DNA from: Ascaris suum
Taxonomy: Eukaryota; Nematoda; Chromadorea; Rhabditida; Ascarididae
Direction: 5' to 3'
Length of the DNA stretch: 64,000 nucleotides
Assembly: GCA_013433145.1 (NCBI GenBank)
Contig: CM024174.1
Location: 7,038,336 to 7,102,335, forward strand
Of the stretch, positions 1-12,387 are shown one piece after another (position 1 is the first letter of the stretch; each line of letters opens with the position of its first letter). A model generated the notes under the pieces. That model ran no database searches, had not been told where the DNA came from, and saw only the letters and a list, made by a program, of their open reading frames with translations. The position numbers were made by a program, and so were the translations under genes.

Positions 1-380
1 TTAGTTGGTCAGGTTTTCCTTCTTTGTTTTATTCGTCAGTTAACCTCTTCCACAATTATATTTTGCATTTTGTTGCATTTATTTGATCGGCTTCTCATTT
101 TGCAGTGCAATGAAAAAACGTTGTAACGTAATGAGTGACATCCACTAGGTATACAAATCTGTGATTTCGATTCATCAATTTCGCCGTGGACGAATGGTTG
201 GGGATTACTTCTAGGAGTTCGCTTATTGCAGCACAATGTTTTACTGATATGTTTAATCACTTTTATACTTGAAAGTGAGGTTGTGGTCGTCTTCGGTGGG
301 ATAATGTGTTCAGTTATTTGAAAGAATTGTGGCATTGTGTTGCTGTTGTGTTATTTCGATGCATCAAGTTGTGCACTTAG
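1..380. other. no supported gene at left edge
   Basis: I see no convincing exon here. A 99-codon minus-strand open frame (36-335) has low-complexity, intron-like composition and no splice support. The upstream exons of the gene ending at 1015 probably lie to the left of the window, because its first visible exon begins at an acceptor in phase 0. Confidence 0.4.
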
Positions 381-1015
381 GAGTCGCTCCCGCCGAATTC
401 GCTCACGATCGAGGCGGCGTTACCGTTCCTCGCAGAACGCTTTCGAGAACCAAATCTATCGTTTTGCGTCGGACTTAAAAGGTTCGTTTTCCAATCATTT
501 TGCATTTTCGATTCCTTCTTCTCTTTAGAGCTTTTGAACATCGTTCTTATCCTCAAGTAGTCACGCATAAGTAGACTTACTTACTAAAATTTATACGTAC
601 TAAAATTTCCCGGCGCTCTCTGTACTGCTTGGAAATTTTCCAAGTGGTTTGTTTTAGTGGCATTAAACTATTGTTCAACAACAATCCCTGTGGGGCCAAA
701 AAAATCAAAGATATGTTCGTTGAGTGATTGTCTAGAATTGAGGAATATCTTTATTTTGCATCCTGAGGTATTTTGATTTTATGGATGCGATTCTTGCTGC
801 CGCATTGGTTCGTAAATCCAAATCCTAGAGCACTCTTCTCATTTTCTTTATTAGGAAACGCTTTAAAACCATCAAGGTACGTCAAGTTAACCACTCTATG
901 AGAGCAACGTTTCCACTTCGGAAATGTGTTAAATTTTTCATATTGCAGCGTTATATCCACGGTGTCGGCAGGAGAACAAGCTGCATTTGCTCGTGGAGTT
1001 AGTGCTCTTTGTTAA
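381..1015 (+). CDS. 3' end of an unidentified gene (last two exons)
   Basis: Two exons join in phase. Exon 381-481 follows a CACTTAG acceptor and reads ESLPPNSLTIEAAL... to ...FCVGLK, ending in phase 2 before GTTCGT. Exon 949-1015 follows TTTTTCATATTGCAG, and its single leading C completes a Ser codon. It then reads VISTVSAGEQAAFARG and ends at TAA (1013-1015). The intron is 467 bp. Codons are richer in G/C at third positions than the flanks. The gene is 5'-partial because the phase-0 acceptor at 380 implies earlier exons. I do not recognise the family. The minus strand of the first exon is also open with disordered, basic composition, so the strand is not certain; the in-phase join to a second coding-like exon favours +. 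Confidence 0.42.
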
Positions 1016-1905
1016 AGTATCTGCGTGTGTTGTTATTTTGAGTGCATATGTTTTCAGGTACGTGTCAGGTGCAGTTGTGCTACCGGCGAGTGTGCGTGAT
1101 TTCGAAAGCGTCATAAAGAGTGTCCGGCTGTGCGCGTTTCCTGAATACGACTATCACCATAGAGCATTGTACGTTGTCTTATTATATGGCATTTTATTGG
1201 TGCTATTCGGGCAACAACCGCGTATTATTTGAATAAGGCGTGCCGGGAAATGTGTTTTTAAAACTCATCATTTTCATTGCTAGCCTCAACTATGCCTGAG
1301 ATGACATAAAGAGGATAAGGCGCTTTTTTCTTTTTATTATTTTATACCGCTCTTATGCACGCGAGACCGCTGCAGATATATGTGTAATGATAGCATTTAA
1401 AAAGGCACTCCAGAATGGACGATTAACCACCTATTTATGGGGCCTCTGCAGTGGACATCTTCGATTAGTGATCTCTGATATAATTTGCAGTGAAAAACAG
1501 GGAAGTATAGCCTATCCCTGTATCAGTTGCTAGCCGGTTCTGTGAAATTACGGGCGGTTCGTTCTTGCTGGGGTTGAGTTTGACGATGCGATTACGCTAT
1601 TAATGTTGAGAATTCATTGAAACGGAAATAATGTCGAAATGAAAATGATGTATTCAAGAAGCTGTAAAGATTTATATTTTGCGTTTCTGCGCACAACTGA
1701 AGTTGGCAAGTTCGGAAATTAAGTGAAACTCACCATTGTTTATGTAATCACGATAGCGGAAATGCTTGTGTAACTTCAGAAGAGTCCAATCGAAATGAAA
1801 ATAGATCAAAATTCATTGGTGGTGAGAGGCTTTTTATATTTGAACGAGAAATATAAAAGTTACATAAGAGTGGCCGTACGTCCTCTGTTTCATGTCTGAG
1901 GGTTA

Positions 1906-2804
1906 ATGAGTGGTGTCTGCGACGGTACCGTACAGGATGAGGACTTCTTGTTTAGGAAATGGAGGACCGCGTTCGAGTTCTTGCAGTTGTTTTCCATTTT
2001 CTGTGGTAGGTGTTCGGGCAAAGCACTTTTCTAGAAGGGCAACAGTTGAAGCAAAACAGTCTCACTTCAAAGGAATGATAGGTGGTTGTTTTCTTTGAAA
2101 ACTCTGCTGACGAATGCTTTCAGAGCAATATGCGTTGGAAAGCCAGCAGAAGAACGCGGGAAATTAAGCGGCTATGCGACATTTGAAACCGTTCGGGATC
2201 ATTCCGAGGTTATCATCACTTTTTGCAGTTTATATTTTCTTTTCTTTACTCGATAGTGGCGCCAAATTTTTTCCCACGAGTATTAGTGTTCACGTTTCGC
2301 TGATTTTTTCTGATGTGGAAAATGCACACATATGCCCCCTGCCCCAGTGACAAATATCTTCTTCATCCTCCCTTCTTTCTCTTTTCTTTTCCTCTCCCAA
2401 GACAAACGGTTTAAAGTCGGTGAGTTTATGAATGATCTCAGCTATGCTGCAATATTATTATACCTTTGTGATGTTTCATTTATTGAACAAACCGACTAAG
2501 AAGATATGTGGGTTAAAAATACTTTGTCAAAGCGTGAAAGCTTCATTTTACAGGGATTTTTTCTATACTTTTCACATTCGCAGATAATTTTGATGAAAAT
2601 GCTCTCTGGGTGGACATGACAGCTTTGCAACATATTTGTCACGAAGTCTCTTTCACTGCATGTTGGTGTTTGCATCCTGCAGCATATTTCCTTAGATGTA
2701 GAAGGCAATATCGACTCACCAGATTGTCTCAAATGAAACTCCTCACATCATCTGAACGATTGCAAGAGAAAATAATCAACCAAATAATCTCTCCAAAACT
2801 CTAA
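1906..2804 (+). CDS. two-exon gene, small protein of unknown function
   Basis: Exon 1 (1906-2005) begins at ATG, reads MSGVCDGTVQDEDFLFRK and continues into an aromatic-rich stretch, ending in phase 1 before GTAGGT. Exon 2 (2584-2804) follows the acceptor ACATTCGCAG and completes Asp across the junction. It reads NFDENALWVDMTALQ, then a Cys/His-rich segment, then a basic helical tail ending ISPKL and TAA. The predicted protein is 106 residues, with no signal peptide; moderately hydrophobic aromatic stretches are present but no clear membrane helix. No family is recognised. Exon 2 could instead use an internal donor and continue into the exon at 3106, in which case this and the next gene are one. 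The intron (2006-2583) shows nothing else. Confidence 0.42.
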
Positions 2805-3105
2805 GAATGCCATTGCAGGTGTGCCTTAGATAGTGTTGGTTTCTGTTGCCGAATTTCAGATCCTTCTGTCCTCCGCTCCTCTTTCAGTAATTCCGGCTCT
2901 GTTGACCTCGTCCTTTGAATTCAGGATAGTTTTATGAGCCTTAGGGCTTTTATTCGTTGGCTTTAGTTCTAAGACAGGCCTCCACCATAAAGTAAGGACG
3001 CCATATGGAGGGGCCTATTTTACCACATATACCTCGTGGAAACCTCTTTTAATATATGGAAAGGAGTGCAGTGTAGTCCACAATCGTGATTAAGGTATGT
3101 TTTAG

Positions 3106-4390
3106 TACATATTCAAACCTGGAGCCAAAGCAAAACTGCGTGCTCGTGCAGGCAAATATGCGGTGGCCGGCGAAATGGAATATCAGCTGTTGGCCAGCAA
3201 GTACGGATGTTCCCTTATGGATATCTCTTTCTCGAAATGTACGTATGCTCAACATTTATTACAGTTGTTTTGAAGTTTTTATGAGTTTTTAATTGAAGCG
3301 GTTTAATAGCGCTGCAGATCTTTTATGACGTAGTATTAAGAGATAGATTAAATCTCCTTGAGACCTCAAATTTCTTTGAACTCATTGCTATTTTAAAGTC
3401 TCCCTTGCTAGCAGTGTGTTGACGAATATAGCTGCAGTTTCTGTTATCATGCCTGCTTCGGCCGTTGTCTCCGTCTAATTTCATCTAATTTCAGTTGGGC
3501 GTCATTTGCCTCGTTTGATGCTTACCGAGCTGCTTTGCCCTGTGTTAGGCGATTCGATGTATATGCGGAGAATAGTGGATATTGACAGCGTAGCGACACT
3601 CATACCTCCCAGTCATGTATACCGAGCCAAACGACATCCGGTTCGTCCTTCGCTCCTCTCATCTATGCATCTTTCGGGGAAATGTTCTGTTAAGGGTATA
3701 TTAAATGTCTGCTAGGTGCCCCTGTCTGTCTTTACGCTTTTTCCTCTCTATCCAGTATGCCTGGTGCATTGCTATAACTGCTAACAGTTCATGTGGAATG
3801 CGTTAAGTGTGTACAGAAGACACACGCCATCTCGCTAAAGTGATGTGCTTTCGACACTGTTTTTATTGGTACCGTTGATTTTGAGGAGAGAAGATTTTAG
3901 TGTTAATAATTACTACAGTCGCCTCAGAGAATAACATACATCAAGGGTGTGGGATGATTTCTGATCACTGATGTCAGAATGATTACCTCACAGGTATGTT
4001 GCTCATCTAAGAAACATTTTCCTTTGAGAGCTCTGGCCTTTGTTGGTTGTACTCCCCGCAGAAGCAATCGAGTTGCGAGTTGTGTCGGTTGCACTCCGCA
4101 GCATATATATAGTCTGACGTTGACAGCAAGTTTCATGCGAATGTGTAAAGCGTTCTGCTGAATGTCGCACATGCTGATTAAACGCATTTTGAATCGCTGG
4201 CCACCTGTGCTTTCTTGGTTGCCGCTTGAATGGACGCAGTAATTTAACTGCAGAAGCAACTGCAGATGGACAGTTCGGCGTTATTATCACGATTAAATAT
4301 TTCCCGAGCGGATATTCACACAAAGCTCCCAATTTTTATGCACGTCTACAGAAGTTTATTTCCGAGGTATGGCTGCTCGAAGAAGAGTAA
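3106..4390 (+). CDS. three-exon gene fragment, unknown function, 5' end unresolved
   Basis: Three exons fit by phase. 3106-3238 (acceptor TGTTTTAG, donor GTACGT) starts YIFKPGAKAKLRARAG and is rich in Ala/Lys/Gly, phase 0 to 1. 3495-3695 (acceptor TTTCAG, donor GTATAT) contains LPRLMLTELLCPVLG and RRIVDIDSVATLIPP, phase 1 to 1. 4266-4390 (acceptor ACTGCAG) contains DGQFGVIITIKYFP and ends EVWLLEEE then TAA. About 153 codons are visible. No initiator ATG is assigned: the first exon is open only from an acceptor, so a 5' exon lies in 2805-3105 or the model belongs to the 1906 gene. A second frame of exon 3495 is also open for 28 codons. No family is recognised. Confidence 0.38.
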
Positions 4391-4948
4391 AAAACGTGTT
4401 GACTTGGTTGCCTCTGCACCATTACCAGGTCGGTTCAATTTCTCCTCTTAAAGTCTATTGCCGACAAAATAAAACTGTGTCGTTTACGTGGATGCTCGCC
4501 CGTTCATTCGCCTATGTTCACTCTCTCATTGCTTTTGGCTCATTCAGTTGTCAGCTAAACAAATTTGCATTTTCATTAGCATCGTTTTCAGTAACTCACT
4601 TGCTCTTCTTTTTCAAGCTCGTCTTTTGTTTAGGAGCCTCGTTAGCGATAAATAAAACGGCCGCTTGATTCATAAGAACTCTTCGAGAATTTTGTGCGAT
4701 CTGTAACTTACTAGATATGATTGAGTTATCCCATTCATTTTAGTTATACTAGTGAGGCTCAATTAGGTCTTATAAGTCTTGAAAACAGGCAGCGGCGATT
4801 CGCATAACTAAATTAGAAAATAAGTCGCGGCGGTGCAACCCGTTGAGCTGATTTTAGCGATCTCTTCGTTTGCTGGATCGGTTCATTCAGTTTCCCTTGC
4901 GATTTGTTGTCGTTCCGTATGCTGCTAACAAATTCCTTTTAAGCTCAT

Positions 4949-5235
4949 ATGGTGGCCATGCTGAAATGTCTGGAGATGTGGGATGCAGCTGTACGTCACC
5001 TGAATACTGTAGCCGAAGAAGATTCTTCTGAGAAACGTTTTGCAAGCGAAAGTAGATTCTGATTACGATGGTTTTGGGTTCACACGAATCATTCGGTCAG
5101 CTGGATATGTCGGCCATCGATATTGCGTTCTTCATGACGTCCTTGACTGAACAAACGAGGCACGACACTGACGCTTCTGATTTACGGTCGAAATGTAATG
5201 ATGAAGTTACTTGCAGCATCAGTGAAATTTTGTGA
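4949..5235 (+). pseudogene. two adjacent coding-like frames, possible frameshifted gene
   Basis: ATG at 4949 opens a 37-codon frame (MVAMLKCLEMWDAAVRHL, acidic middle) that stops at 5060-5062. Six bases later ATG 5068 opens a 55-codon frame in another register (MVLGSHESFGQLDMSA, ...FFMTSLTEQT...) that stops at 5233-5235. Further short frames of similar composition follow to about 5400 in two registers. This looks like one coding sequence interrupted by shifts, but there is no splice-site pattern and no recognised homology, so it may equally be chance. Confidence 0.25.
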
Positions 5236-6208
5236 AGCATGTTTCCTCCAGATGTATTCAAAGGAAGGCAAATGGTGTGAAAGGAAGGAGTGAGCTGTTT
5301 GCAGGAGAACTGAAGCGTCGAGAAGAATAGTGCATCGTGCGCAATATCTAGCAAGGAAAGAGGGCGTCGGCGTAGAAATGAAAACGTTTTCGCGGTGAGA
5401 TGCACAATTTTTGGTGTTATTAACAATGCGGGCGAAAGTTATGCATATATAACATTAGAAGAAATTGTCACTGTTGATTATAATGTGGCGTTTTCCGAAC
5501 TGATGATCTGTTCTAAATATAAGAAATGAGAGCTGAATTTATGGAAAGCGGATTTTCTTGAGATATCAGTTAATATTGGACGGTAGGTATCTCTATTGCT
5601 GTTATATAGTTTGATTCAGTAATAAAGCCCAACCAACGCTCCAGTTTTAGTTATCACTTTTGTCACTTATCGTGAGAAGATTGCTTCAGGTCAGTAATTT
5701 TTATTGAGAGATTGTTTGCTTAACCTTTGACTACATTTTGGGTAACATCAGTTTTCTGTATCCTTACGTAATCTCTACTTGTTTGTTTTTTGCAGAAACA
5801 AGTAGCATTTCAATGGTTTATTAATACTGAAATCATTGAGAGAGGAGCATTAGCTTGAATTATTATTGCACTTAGTAGAATTATGCTCCCTAAATGTTTT
5901 GTAATGCCTAGAAATATAGAAATATTGGAGGGGTTTTTTGATCTCTAAATACATCGAAAGGAATTAAGCAATTTGCAGCAGTGTTACCAACCTTATCTTG
6001 ACAAATGGCTGGAGAAGAGAGCGGAAGGAGGAGCATTTTTTTGCAATAACGATTTTTGTATTTCTCTTACCATTATCCTGTACCTTTGTGTTTGTATCTT
6101 CTCCATGTCTAGGTGTGTTCGGTAATTTCAGCCTATGAAGTACTGCACTGAAACTGAAATTTCACGGATCTAGCATACATCATAGGGTCTCCGCTGCCGT
6201 ATATCACA
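5236..6208. other. no supported gene
   Basis: AT-rich, with only short coding-like remnants directly after 5235. A minus-strand open frame (5097-5426) is a shadow of the + frames. Nothing else is supported. Confidence 0.4.
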
Positions 6209-6650
6209 TTGATTCTTTTTTTCGAAGAAAGCTGTAGACATTTAAAGGTGAAGAAGTTTGCGCTTCAGACCGATTGCGCTTCAGACCGATCGGTTCGCCA
6301 TGTTACTTTGGTCGGTCGACAAAAAGGCTTACTCTCTCTAAAAGACTTTTGCGAGCGATGGGACTGGTCTGAGGGCATTATTTTGCATTTTTAGTATTTG
6401 TTTGTAACTTGTGGAATTAGTCGGTGAGGCGAGGGAATTGCAAAAAGTGCGCATCGTGCCAACTGTGTTGGCAGGCTTTCGCACTTGTTGGAGCTATGGG
6501 ATGTCAGGTTTTAAAAAGTTCCACGCCTTTATGAAAATTAATGCAGACAATTACCCCGCTGAAACTGACTGTCGTTGTGCGGAATTGTTCTCGACAAACA
6601 GAAGTCTCTCCAATTTGTATTTCGTTTTTATTCGCATGTTCTGGTATTAA
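6209..6650 (+). other. two coding-like open frames without clear gene structure
   Basis: A frame ending at 6394 contains VGRQKGLLSLKDFCER; a second in another register ends at 6650 and contains VLAGFRTCWSYGMSG and several Cys (CRCAEL). Neither begins at a convincing ATG, although TTGTGGAATTAG at 6410-6421 could be an acceptor for the second. A short direct duplication, about 16 bases of GCGCTTCAGACCGAT type, sits at about 6260-6290 inside the first frame. These could be exons of one unrecognised gene or chance. Confidence 0.2.
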
Positions 6651-7138
6651 TTTTTATGGCATATATTGTGTTGTCGAATAGCTGTTATGTGTATTTGCCC
6701 GAAAATAAGATATCAGAATTTTTTTCTTTGAAAAGTGAATGATATTCAAGGTCATACCTAATTTTAAATAATTTCGAGACCAAATTTGAGTGAACTGAAA
6801 ATACGGATTTCTAAATTAATTTCACATTAGAACTGAAATTCTTCAACTGTATTCGGAGTTGCGGCAGATTCCTAGGAAAGAATTAGCACGCCGGAGCGTT
6901 TATTGGAGTCTTCTGGACACATCGGTGAGATTCATCGTTCTGTCACTCAAAAGAATTCAAGTACCGCTGATCGAGAATCGATTGATTTTACAGGTGTATT
7001 GAGCATTTGTTGATGAGAGAAATTAGTTAGTTGAAGTATGCCATGTGGCGGCTATCCTCAAAGACGACAGTGACTGTTTATCTTGAAGCGCGAATCTACA
7101 GTGCAGGTCGATCGGATGAGGTTGATTGATTGCTCACT

Positions 7139-7297
7139 ATGGTTGTAACGATTCGACGAATCGTGTTCGATGTAGCTTCGTGGGTGGCAAACCACGCCCA
7201 CTTCTCGCTATGCCTGAGCGTGCTTCTCCTGTTCTATCCTCTACTTGCCAGTGGTTCGCTCATATGCGTCTTAAAACTTCAGCGATCGATGCTTTGA
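7139..7297 (+). CDS. short membrane-protein ORF (52 aa)
   Basis: ATG at 7139 begins MVVTIRRIVFDVASWV, followed by one strong hydrophobic helix (about residues 22-46, including LCLSVLLLFYPLLASG), and stops at TGA 7295-7297. A basic N-terminus before a membrane helix resembles the start of polytopic sterol-sensing or patched-related proteins, but that is an impression only. A CTACAG acceptor lies about 40 bases upstream. No downstream exon could be linked, so it may be a first exon, a micropeptide or chance. Confidence 0.28.
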   Translation: MVVTIRRIVFDVASWVANHAHFSLCLSVLLLFYPLLASGSLICVLKLQRSML

Positions 7298-10200
7298 AGC
7301 CTTATACATGCTTCTTTTTCTGCATTTGTGGTCTAGATATTACTAGTTTTCAATAAGCATATTTATTGCTGCAGTAGTAATAAAACGCACAGTTGTAAAT
7401 GCTGTTCTAGTTATAAGTGCAGTGCAGGCGTGCGTGAAATCACCAATTATTGTGTTGGAAGTTGATTTGGCATACTGGACACTTCAAAATTTACATCGTT
7501 TATAATTGCAGGATGAAATTGTTTTTCCTTGTCCATAGATGCAGAAGCATGAAAGAATTCGAGCAGTTGGAGGGTTTCAGGCTAAGCTAAAGTAGTGCGG
7601 ATGCTCCTCATCGCTTCGGTCTCGAAATGGGTTGAATTGGTGCTGATTTTGTGACTTGAATTCGGTTAAGCATAGATAGGTTTTTCATGTGAAACACTTT
7701 GGTTAAGGAACAATGTTGACATTGTCGACCCATTGAACCATAGCATCACTTCGGTTCCACTGTTATTGGAACTGCATCGCACCGCATGCATCCAGAGATC
7801 GCGCTTTATTCATGCTTAACAGCTGATATGCTCCTATGCCAATTATTGCACCGGAGAGTGGTAGTCGGTAGTAGTCGTTAATTGCTCACGTTTAGCCAAT
7901 AACTGAGGAAGCATCTGAGCTTCTTGTCATCTAATTTAGTTGTAAATTCAACTTCCTCTGCACTCGTGAGAAATTGAACTACCATTGAGTGGAATTTCCC
8001 TTATGTTTTATAAGCACATTGCACAGAATTCTAGCACAACTTTCTGCGACTATTGATTCTTTTCCCTGCAATAAATGAATTACACTTTTTCACAAGGGAA
8101 TCTTGACTACGTTTTTTCGAGATTTGCCGCTTACTGTCGTGAAAAATTAGCACATAAGTGCAAAGTTTTTGATAAGTTCCTTCAACACTTTGAAATTCCA
8201 TTCTTTGCGTAGCTTTCATACGAATGGTATAGCTGAATTCGATGAATAAAAGGCATTTTTGAAGAAAATGGAAAGGAATTTCAAGCCCGAAGACCTGAAT
8301 ATTCCAAAGGGGAAATGAGAGAGACCCAAGTTTAATGTTTTTATCTGGAGTAGTTTCAGTGGCCTTTCTTTATTGAAGCGCGATTCATGTGAACACTGTT
8401 CGCGGCTGAACCCAATCACAAGGATGGCATATCTCATCCTAACAATTATTCTGCTTGAAATGGCGTTCTTTTTCATAGACGATTGCAATTTACGTCAGCA
8501 CATATAAAACTAAAAACACTGAACCTGGATCTTCCATCCTCAGCTTGGCTCTCATCCTTGAGTGCTTCCAGCACTCATTCGAAGCTCATTTTCCATTCGC
8601 GTTGGTATTGTTAAAACCCGTTTGCCACTTTCCTCCACTGGAAAATCATCCCTGGAAGATGCGCGGCTCAATGACCCAAAAGCGAAGCGTTCCGTGCTCG
8701 ATACGCGATTTTCTAGCATTGTGGCGTAATATTTAATGCCAATCTCAGAAGTGACTTATGTCTCACCCACTGAGATAATTAAGTAATTCAAATTGAGACA
8801 TGAAATATCTCCGTGAAGAAGTTAACGCTATTTGTAGTGATTTAGCTCGAAATGCTTTAAACGATAAAATCTAAACTTCTTTTGCACTTCCTCACTTATC
8901 ATTATGCTAATACAATCATTTTCCAAGGCATTTTTTGGTTAGTTAACTATAATCAATTCAGGCAAATGCTCAGAATAAGAGGAGCTCAATGAAAGATGTT
9001 TGCATATAACCATGAAAAATTTTCCCGCGGGCTGGGCATATGATTAGCGCTCAATCAAGATTGACCCATAAGCGAAGTGAACACCTTGCGATAGCGATTA
9101 AACGACTCATCAAAGGGGGCCGATATTAGCTCAAATTCAGCCCCCAGGGCTTTATAAGCTCTTCAGTTAGCCGTAACCGTTGAAATACTTTCGCTTCATT
9201 TCCAATTGAAGAGTATATAATGCACAGAAACAAAACGTTTCCTAAACTTGGAGGGCACAGAACATGACAAATAACTGTTCAGAAATTAGTGTAAAGACTT
9301 TTTCCTGAAATTAATCGAAGATTAGAACCGCATTATTGGAGACCAAAAGAAAGAGAAAGCACGAAAGGGAAGCCTGCATGAAACGAACCTTTTGGGCTTC
9401 GACCCACTGGCCGCATAAGTAAATGCTCGAACATGCGCATAAAATGGACAAATCAGCAACTAAAATAAAATCGAGACGCTCTTCACTTCGGTTCTTTGAT
9501 TACATTAAAAATTAGAAACAAACTATAGCCGTTTCAAAATTAGTGAATTCAATGAAGCAATCGCCGTTGCATTTCCGCTGAATAAGAAGTCAGTGCAATA
9601 TCACTAAAACGCACACATTTGCAGACAAATATAAATCGTGCGTGTATATAAAAGTGCTTCGTATTGAAATTTATAAAAACTCATACAAAAATACACGTTG
9701 TTGACGCCTATTTCGCGTTCTTTTGTACAGGCGTTGAAGATGATTACAGCAAGCGCTAGTCGGGCTATATTCATTATGTATGTGCGTTAATAGTCGTTGA
9801 TCCTTTCCATCCACGAGCCATGATGGGCTGTGGTGGTGAGATTTAGCGGTCGTAGTTTCTCTATATGGTAACAAGGCAACCCATTTACGGAATTCACTCC
9901 CCCTATAAAATTCTTCGATCAATACTACCTGCAATTCATTTCTTTTGAAGCCCGAGTTTGAATCCTCCTGATAAGATTCCCTTTTTTTGCGTTTGTGCAG
10001 AATTTCTTTACGTTGAAATACTAAGCATGCGGGCATTTATAGTTTGCGAAAAGATGCAGCTTTTGTTTGCAAAAGTTATTCGATCAGCAATTTGTGCCGA
10101 AAATAGAGTTGAAATGTTGAGAGAGCCGAAGACGTGTTTGATATGGCTCACATAGCTTCGCTTCGCCGATTTTAAGCTGCTAAGCTTGAACAGCAACGAA

Positions 10201-10441
10201 ATTGATAAGGGGCTAAGGGGTAGCCTAAGGGAATGTTGATGAACGGATACGTGGAAGGGTGATGGAAAATGGCATCGGCAATGCTGGACAGTTGGCGCGT
10301 CAAGGATGACCCATTATAGCGTGCGGCAACTTCTAAAGCTAACTAATTGTGTGGAAGAGAGGATAGAAGACAAAACGCCCATCCGTCGACTCGGTCGCAT
10401 ACAAAAACTGAAAGGTGATTGGCGTTTGTTTGCAGTGGATC
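7298..10441. other. no firmly supported gene; weak candidates
   Basis: Mostly AT-rich. A possible + exon follows the acceptor CCATCCTCAG at about 8542 (LALILECFQHSFEAHF, donor-like GTATTG near 8603). On the minus strand, ATG at 9774 opens 56 codons starting MNIARLALAVIIFNAC, a possible short signal peptide, ending at 9604. Neither can be joined to other exons, so I do not call genes. Confidence 0.35.
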
Positions 10442-11844
10442 ATGTATCGCGTTGTGCTCGTTGGTTCGCTTCTCTCGATCGCCCTCCCACTAATATTGGC
10501 GGAATCGGAGCAATACGGTAAGTGAAAACAGTATCCTTGAATAGCTTCACTTGCAAGCTATGCGTACTATATTAATAGCTGTGGAATATCATAAATGCTC
10601 TAGCGCAACTTTTTATCTCTTTGGAGTGTCACTGATTGAAAAAAAACTTTCACCCACTTTTCTTTATATTTTATATGCGAACTTTTATTTCTTCGTATAG
10701 CTTCGCGAAATGCTGTTTGCTGCCAACTTAAGGGAGAACAACTGTGTGACCGATGCGGGATGAGAAATCGTTTATGAGCGACATTGAATTCAGCGATCTT
10801 TTTGGTGTTTTTTTTGAATTTCTACTCGCATCATAAGTGACAAGCGAACTGATAAATGAACTCAAATCCTTCATTCAGCAATATTCATCCGCTCCTAATT
10901 CCCTTTATTATTTTATTCATTAATTCTATACGATCGCCAATCATAACAAAGATTAATTTATTCGTGCTTGATATTACTCTTCTAATTGCATTAGCTGCAT
11001 ACTTTTATAATTGAATGAGTGGATGGAGGAATGCTGATATCAGAAAATTTAATAAGAGTGAAGCACTGAACAAAGATCATAACATCAAAATGTAGTAAAA
11101 TAGTACAACACTTTTCAACGAGGATGGCAGTGTCCAGTTTATAGTTTGATCAGGACTCTCGCTCATCAGTTTCCACGAAAGTCTTATCGGATCACACACT
11201 GTCTCATAAGTGTTGAAAATTGTTTAGTGGCAGAGAAATGCTGTGGATCAACTCACGCGGCTTGTTGTTTGGAGTCGTTACGATCCAATCGTCCTTTGCA
11301 TTGTGATCGCATGGGATTACATATGAAAATTACCATCATCGATTGCATTCAGAGCGAAATGTATGGCTCAACACAGCTCAACGTACTTAATTTTACAGGT
11401 ATTCAATTACTGAAGTTCATTGATTTATTGATTTTTTTAAGGTTCGTTCATTTTCTTAAATCTGAAACATGATATGTTGTTCTGTTGATATCATTGCGTC
11501 GCATCGGAAACATGGAGATCCTTCTTTCCAGACACAACATGCTGCGATGTATTTACCGACAATGATAATGACGCCGACTCGGGATGTGAGGATGTTTGCG
11601 TCACCGTAATGCAAATTGCCGGATTGAGAAACGACCGCAAGTTGAAGAAGATCAAAGCTTGTTTAAAGAGGAATCCACTGTACAGAGTAAGTTTATTGGA
11701 ACTCGCATTTCATTCTTCGCTGAAATCGCGGAAAATGTTTCAGTGATGTGCCACGATACATCTTTTTTGCAACCTTCATCATTTTAGGGATGTAGGGGCA
11801 GAAGATCTATGGCTCAGTTACTGACAGCCAATCTGGCAATGTAA
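10442..11844 (+). CDS. secreted cysteine-rich protein, DB-module-like, 4 exons
   Basis: This complete gene has four exons that agree in phase: 10442-10517, 11138-11398, 11532-11686 and 11788-11844 (TAA 11842-11844), giving 182 residues. Exon 1 encodes a signal peptide (MYRVVLVGSLLSIALPLILA, then ESEQY), so the product should enter the secretory pathway. Donors are GTAAGT, GTATTC and GTAAGT; acceptors end TCCAG, TTCCAG and TTTTAG. The mature part has about 15 Cys, including the pairs KCCGS, AACCL and TTCCDV, then GCEDVC and KAC. The pattern CC-x14-C-x3-C near residues 117-136 recalls the second half of nematode DB modules, which I cannot confirm. TTTGCAG just upstream of the ATG (10429-10435) could be a 5'-UTR or spliced-leader acceptor. 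Confidence 0.72.
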
Positions 11845-11947
11845 GCAAAAAGACATCCATCTCCGCCTGAAACGGTCTCTTCAAGGGAACGGAATTAAGC
11901 GAATATATGGGTTCATATGGGTTCTGTCGCTAATAGGCTGCCTAATT

Positions 11948-12387
11948 ATGTATGAGGTTTGTGACGGTGATCGAAGGAAACAAGGTAATATAAATTATTC
12001 TAAGCAGATTGAAAGGATGAACGTATATAAGAAGTCGCAAGTTTCAACTTCAGTCTTAGGAGCAGTTGTCTCCACTGTTTTCAGCTACAAAGTCGGCATT
12101 AGCGAATCTCTCAGCAATGCTGCCATACTGTCCTCTCATAATGTAACAAATATTCTTCACTCCTCAGTGGAGTTGTTCAGATATTTCAATGCACAGATAA
12201 GAGCAGTATGAATTGCAGTGTTTTTTACGCTGTGTCGAATGGAATCACAAATCAAGTGCGCCATTCATTTTCGAAGAGCATTGTTCATGGCGCAGCAAAA
12301 TGTTGCCCGGCAAGTTGTATCTTGGCGATGAGGTTCGTATGTAAGCGTCAGCTTGAGACGACTCTTGCTTATCAATACGAACGTTGA
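11948..12387 (+). CDS. two overlapping ATG frames, unknown
   Basis: ATG 11948 opens an 87-codon frame (MYEVCDGDRRKQG; later SVLGAVVSTVFSYKVG and NILHSSVELFRYF) ending at TGA 12209-12211. ATG 12208 overlaps that stop and opens a 59-codon frame (MNCSVFYAVSNGITN, then AAKCCPASCILAM) ending at 12387, with a possible GTAAGC donor at about 12340. Both have protein-like composition. They might be exons of one gene or a frameshifted gene; there is no homology support. Confidence 0.25.

Noticed and set aside
3924..4332. Two overlapping minus-strand frames of about 110 codons
   Set aside because: Antisense to the + exon at 4266-4390, with unlikely composition and no acceptor or donor structure.
5097..5426. 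109-codon minus-strand frame
   Set aside because: Antisense shadow of the more protein-like + frames at 4949-5235.
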